Origin: Bryobacteraceae bacterium
GTDB taxonomy: Bacteria; Acidobacteriota; Terriglobia; Bryobacterales; Bryobacteraceae
Direction: 5' to 3'
DNA length: 6,657 nucleotides
Assembly (NCBI GenBank): GCA_025350445.1
Contig: JANXXV010001044.1
Location: 1 to 6,657, forward strand
Below, piece by piece: positions 5,097 through 6,657 of the stretch. Under the pieces are notes generated by a model, which was not told the origin of the DNA, made no database searches, and was given only the letters and a program-made list of their open reading frames with translations. The first letter of the stretch is position 1, and each line of letters opens with the position of its first letter. A program made the position numbers and the translations under genes.

Positions 5097-6657
5097 ATGG
5101 ATTTGAAAGACCTCGATTTGAAGAAAACCGTCAACTTACCCCGGACTGATTTCCCGATGAAGGCGAACCTCGCCCAAGCCGAGCCTAAGCTGCTGGAACG
5201 ATGGGAGAAATCTCAACTTTATGAGCAGATCCGCAAAGCGCGCGCCGGACGGCCCAAGTACATCCTGCACGATGGTCCGCCCTATGCCAACGGCAACATC
5301 CACCTGGGACACGTCTTCAACAAGACGCTGAAAGACTTCATCGTCAAGTCGAAGACCATGGCTGGCTTCGATTCTCCGTATGTCCCCGGTTGGGACTGCC
5401 ACGGCTTACCCATCGAGATCAAAGTCGACGGCGAACTCGGCTCCAAGAAGGCCAAAATGTCGGTCGTGGAGATCCGCCAGGCCTGCCGCAAGTACGCCGC
5501 CAAGTACGTCGATCTGCAAAAAAAGGACTTCCAGCGCCTGGGCATCTTCGGCCAATGGGATAATCCGTATCTGACGATGACCGCGAAGTATCAATCCACC
5601 ACCGCAAGCGCGTTCGTCGATTTTCTCGATCAAGGCTATATTTACAAGGGCTTGAAGCCCGTCAACTGGTGCATGAATGATCGCACCGCGCTGGCCGAGG
5701 CCGAAGTGGAGTACGAAAACCACACCAGCCCGTCCATTTGGGTTCGTTTCGTAATGACCTCGGACCCGGCCACAGTCGCGCCGGAGCTTACCGGAAAGCG
5801 TACTTTTGGCCTCATCTGGACCACCACGCCGTGGACAATTCCGGCGAACCTCGCCATCGCCTATCACCCGAAATTCGACTACGTTGCCGTGGACGTTTCC
5901 GGAGACGTTTACATTGTTGCCGCGGACCTGCTGAAAGCCACGGCCGCGAATCTCGGCTGGTCCGAATACCAGATCCTGACCACCTTCGCGGGCGACCGGC
6001 TGGAAGGCACGGTATTCCGCCATCCGTTTCTCGATCGGGATTCGGTCGGCATTCTGGGCGATCACGTCACGCTGGAGCAGGGAACCGGCGCGGTCCACAC
6101 TGCCCCCGGGCATGGCCACGAAGACTACGTGGTGGCGCGGCAGTACGGCATCGAGACCTATTGCCCCGTGGACGCTGCCGGCCGTTTCTATCACGCCGAA
6201 GTCTCCGCCGGCCGCCTCCCTGAAGAGTTGATCGGAAAGACGGTGTGGGAAGCCAACCCGCTGGTGATCGAGATTCTGAAGGGCGCCGGCGCGCTGCTGG
6301 GAATGCAGAAGATCGAGCACAGCTATCCGCATTGCTGGCGCTGCCATAAGCCGACGATCTATCGCGCTACCGAGCAGTGGTTCATAGGCATGGAGCGGAA
6401 CAACCTGCGCACCCGCGCGCTGGAGGCAATCCGCAACATCAAATGGATGCCCGCCTGGGGCGAAGACCGTATGTATAACATGGTCGCCAGCCGCCCGGAC
6501 TGGTGCATCTCGCGCCAGCGGATCTGGGGTGTCCCGATCGTCGTGTTCTATTGCGACGGTTGCCGCGAACCACTGACTGACAAGAAGATTCTGGATGGTG
6601 TAGTGGCGCTGTTTGCCGAACACACCGCCGATGTCTGGTACGCCCGCACGGCCGCCG
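5097..6657 (+). CDS. ileS: Isoleucyl-tRNA synthetase, N-terminal 520 codons (cut by window edge)
   Basis: Class I aminoacyl-tRNA synthetase that charges tRNA-Ile with isoleucine in the cytoplasm and edits away misactivated valine. The frame is open from ATG 5097 to the window end and covers a little over half of the usual 930-960 residues. The start fits: VNLPRTDFPMKANLAQAEP (12-30) aligns with the bacterial IleRS N-terminus. DGPPYANGNIHLGH (59-72) contains the ATP-binding HIGH-type motif as HLGH (69-72). WTTTPWTIPAN (241-251) and GTGAVHTAPGHGHEDY (329-344) are the CP1 editing-site motifs, with D343 as the expected editing aspartate. PHCWRC (C413, C416), RATEQWFI and DWCISRQRIWGVPI (468-481) are also typical. 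KMSKS and the C-terminal zinc domain lie outside the window. GC-rich codon use agrees with the left-hand genes. All visible motifs are intact, so nothing suggests a broken gene. Confidence 0.97.
   Translation, partial: MDLKDLDLKKTVNLPRTDFPMKANLAQAEPKLLERWEKSQLYEQIRKARAGRPKYILHDGPPYANGNIHLGHVFNKTLKDFIVKSKTMAGFDSPYVPGWDCHGLPIEIKVDGELGSKKAKMSVVEIRQACRKYAAKYVDLQKKDFQRLGIFGQWDNPYLTMTAKYQSTTASAFVDFLDQGYIYKGLKPVNWCMNDRTALAEAEVEYENHTSPSIWVRFVMTSDPATVAPELTGKRTFGLIWTTTPWTIPANLAIAYHPKFDYVAVDVSGDVYIVAADLLKATAANLGWSEYQILTTFAGDRLEGTVFRHPFLDRDSVGILGDHVTLEQGTGAVHTAPGHGHEDYVVARQYGIETYCPVDAAGRFYHAEVSAGRLPEELIGKTVWEANPLVIEILKGAGALLGMQKIEHSYPHCWRCHKPTIYRATEQWFIGMERNNLRTRALEAIRNIKWMPAWGEDRMYNMVASRPDWCISRQRIWGVPIVVFYCDGCREPLTDKKILDGVVALFAEHTADVWYARTAA

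Noticed and set aside
5406..6623. Long open frame of 405 codons on the minus strand
   Set aside because: It lies wholly antisense to ileS, which has unmistakable motifs in its own frame. Its translation is arginine- and histidine-rich with no recognisable domain, as expected of a shadow in GC-rich DNA.

Overview
The window looks like chromosomal DNA from an acidobacterium, most likely of the Solibacter/Bryobacterales type. That is an inference from three things seen together: GC-rich coding regions, a Tat-exported Gfo/Idh/MocA oxidoreductase of a subfamily expanded in such genomes and in planctomycetes, and PEP-CTERM surface proteins. There are four well-supported complete genes and one gene cut by the right edge. 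No tRNA, rRNA, CRISPR array or insertion sequence was recognised.

Left part (1-3404): a Gfo/Idh/MocA-family oxidoreductase with a twin-arginine signal (minus strand, 43-1389) is divergent from a YjhG/YagF-type D-xylonate dehydratase (plus strand, 1422-3404). Only 32 bp separate the two start codons, so the promoters must overlap each other or lie inside the opposite gene. The pairing suggests a sugar or sugar-acid oxidation function. The oxidoreductase substrate cannot be read from the sequence, and no other xylonate-pathway gene is present.

Middle part (3405-5050): an AT-richer intergenic stretch of 257 bp carries a sigma70-like promoter with nested inverted repeats centred on its -35 box. 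A possible nine-codon leader ORF overlaps the next start codon in an ATGA arrangement. Two tandem PEP-CTERM proteins of 210 and 220 residues follow, 39 bp apart. They are recognisable paralogues with four aligned cysteines, each with an N-terminal signal peptide and a C-terminal PEP/transmembrane/RKRR sorting tail. A perfect 14-bp hairpin ends this transcription unit. The exosortase that would process these proteins is not in the window.

Right part (5097-6657): the first 520 codons of ileS, isoleucyl-tRNA synthetase, follow after a short gap. The HIGH-type motif, the CP1 editing-domain motifs and the DWCISRQR region are intact; the KMSKS loop and C-terminal domain lie beyond the edge.

I see no clearly new multi-gene system. 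The parts most worth checking are the tandem four-cysteine PEP-CTERM pair with its dyad-rich promoter and possible leader ORF, and the compact divergent control region of the dehydratase/oxidoreductase pair.
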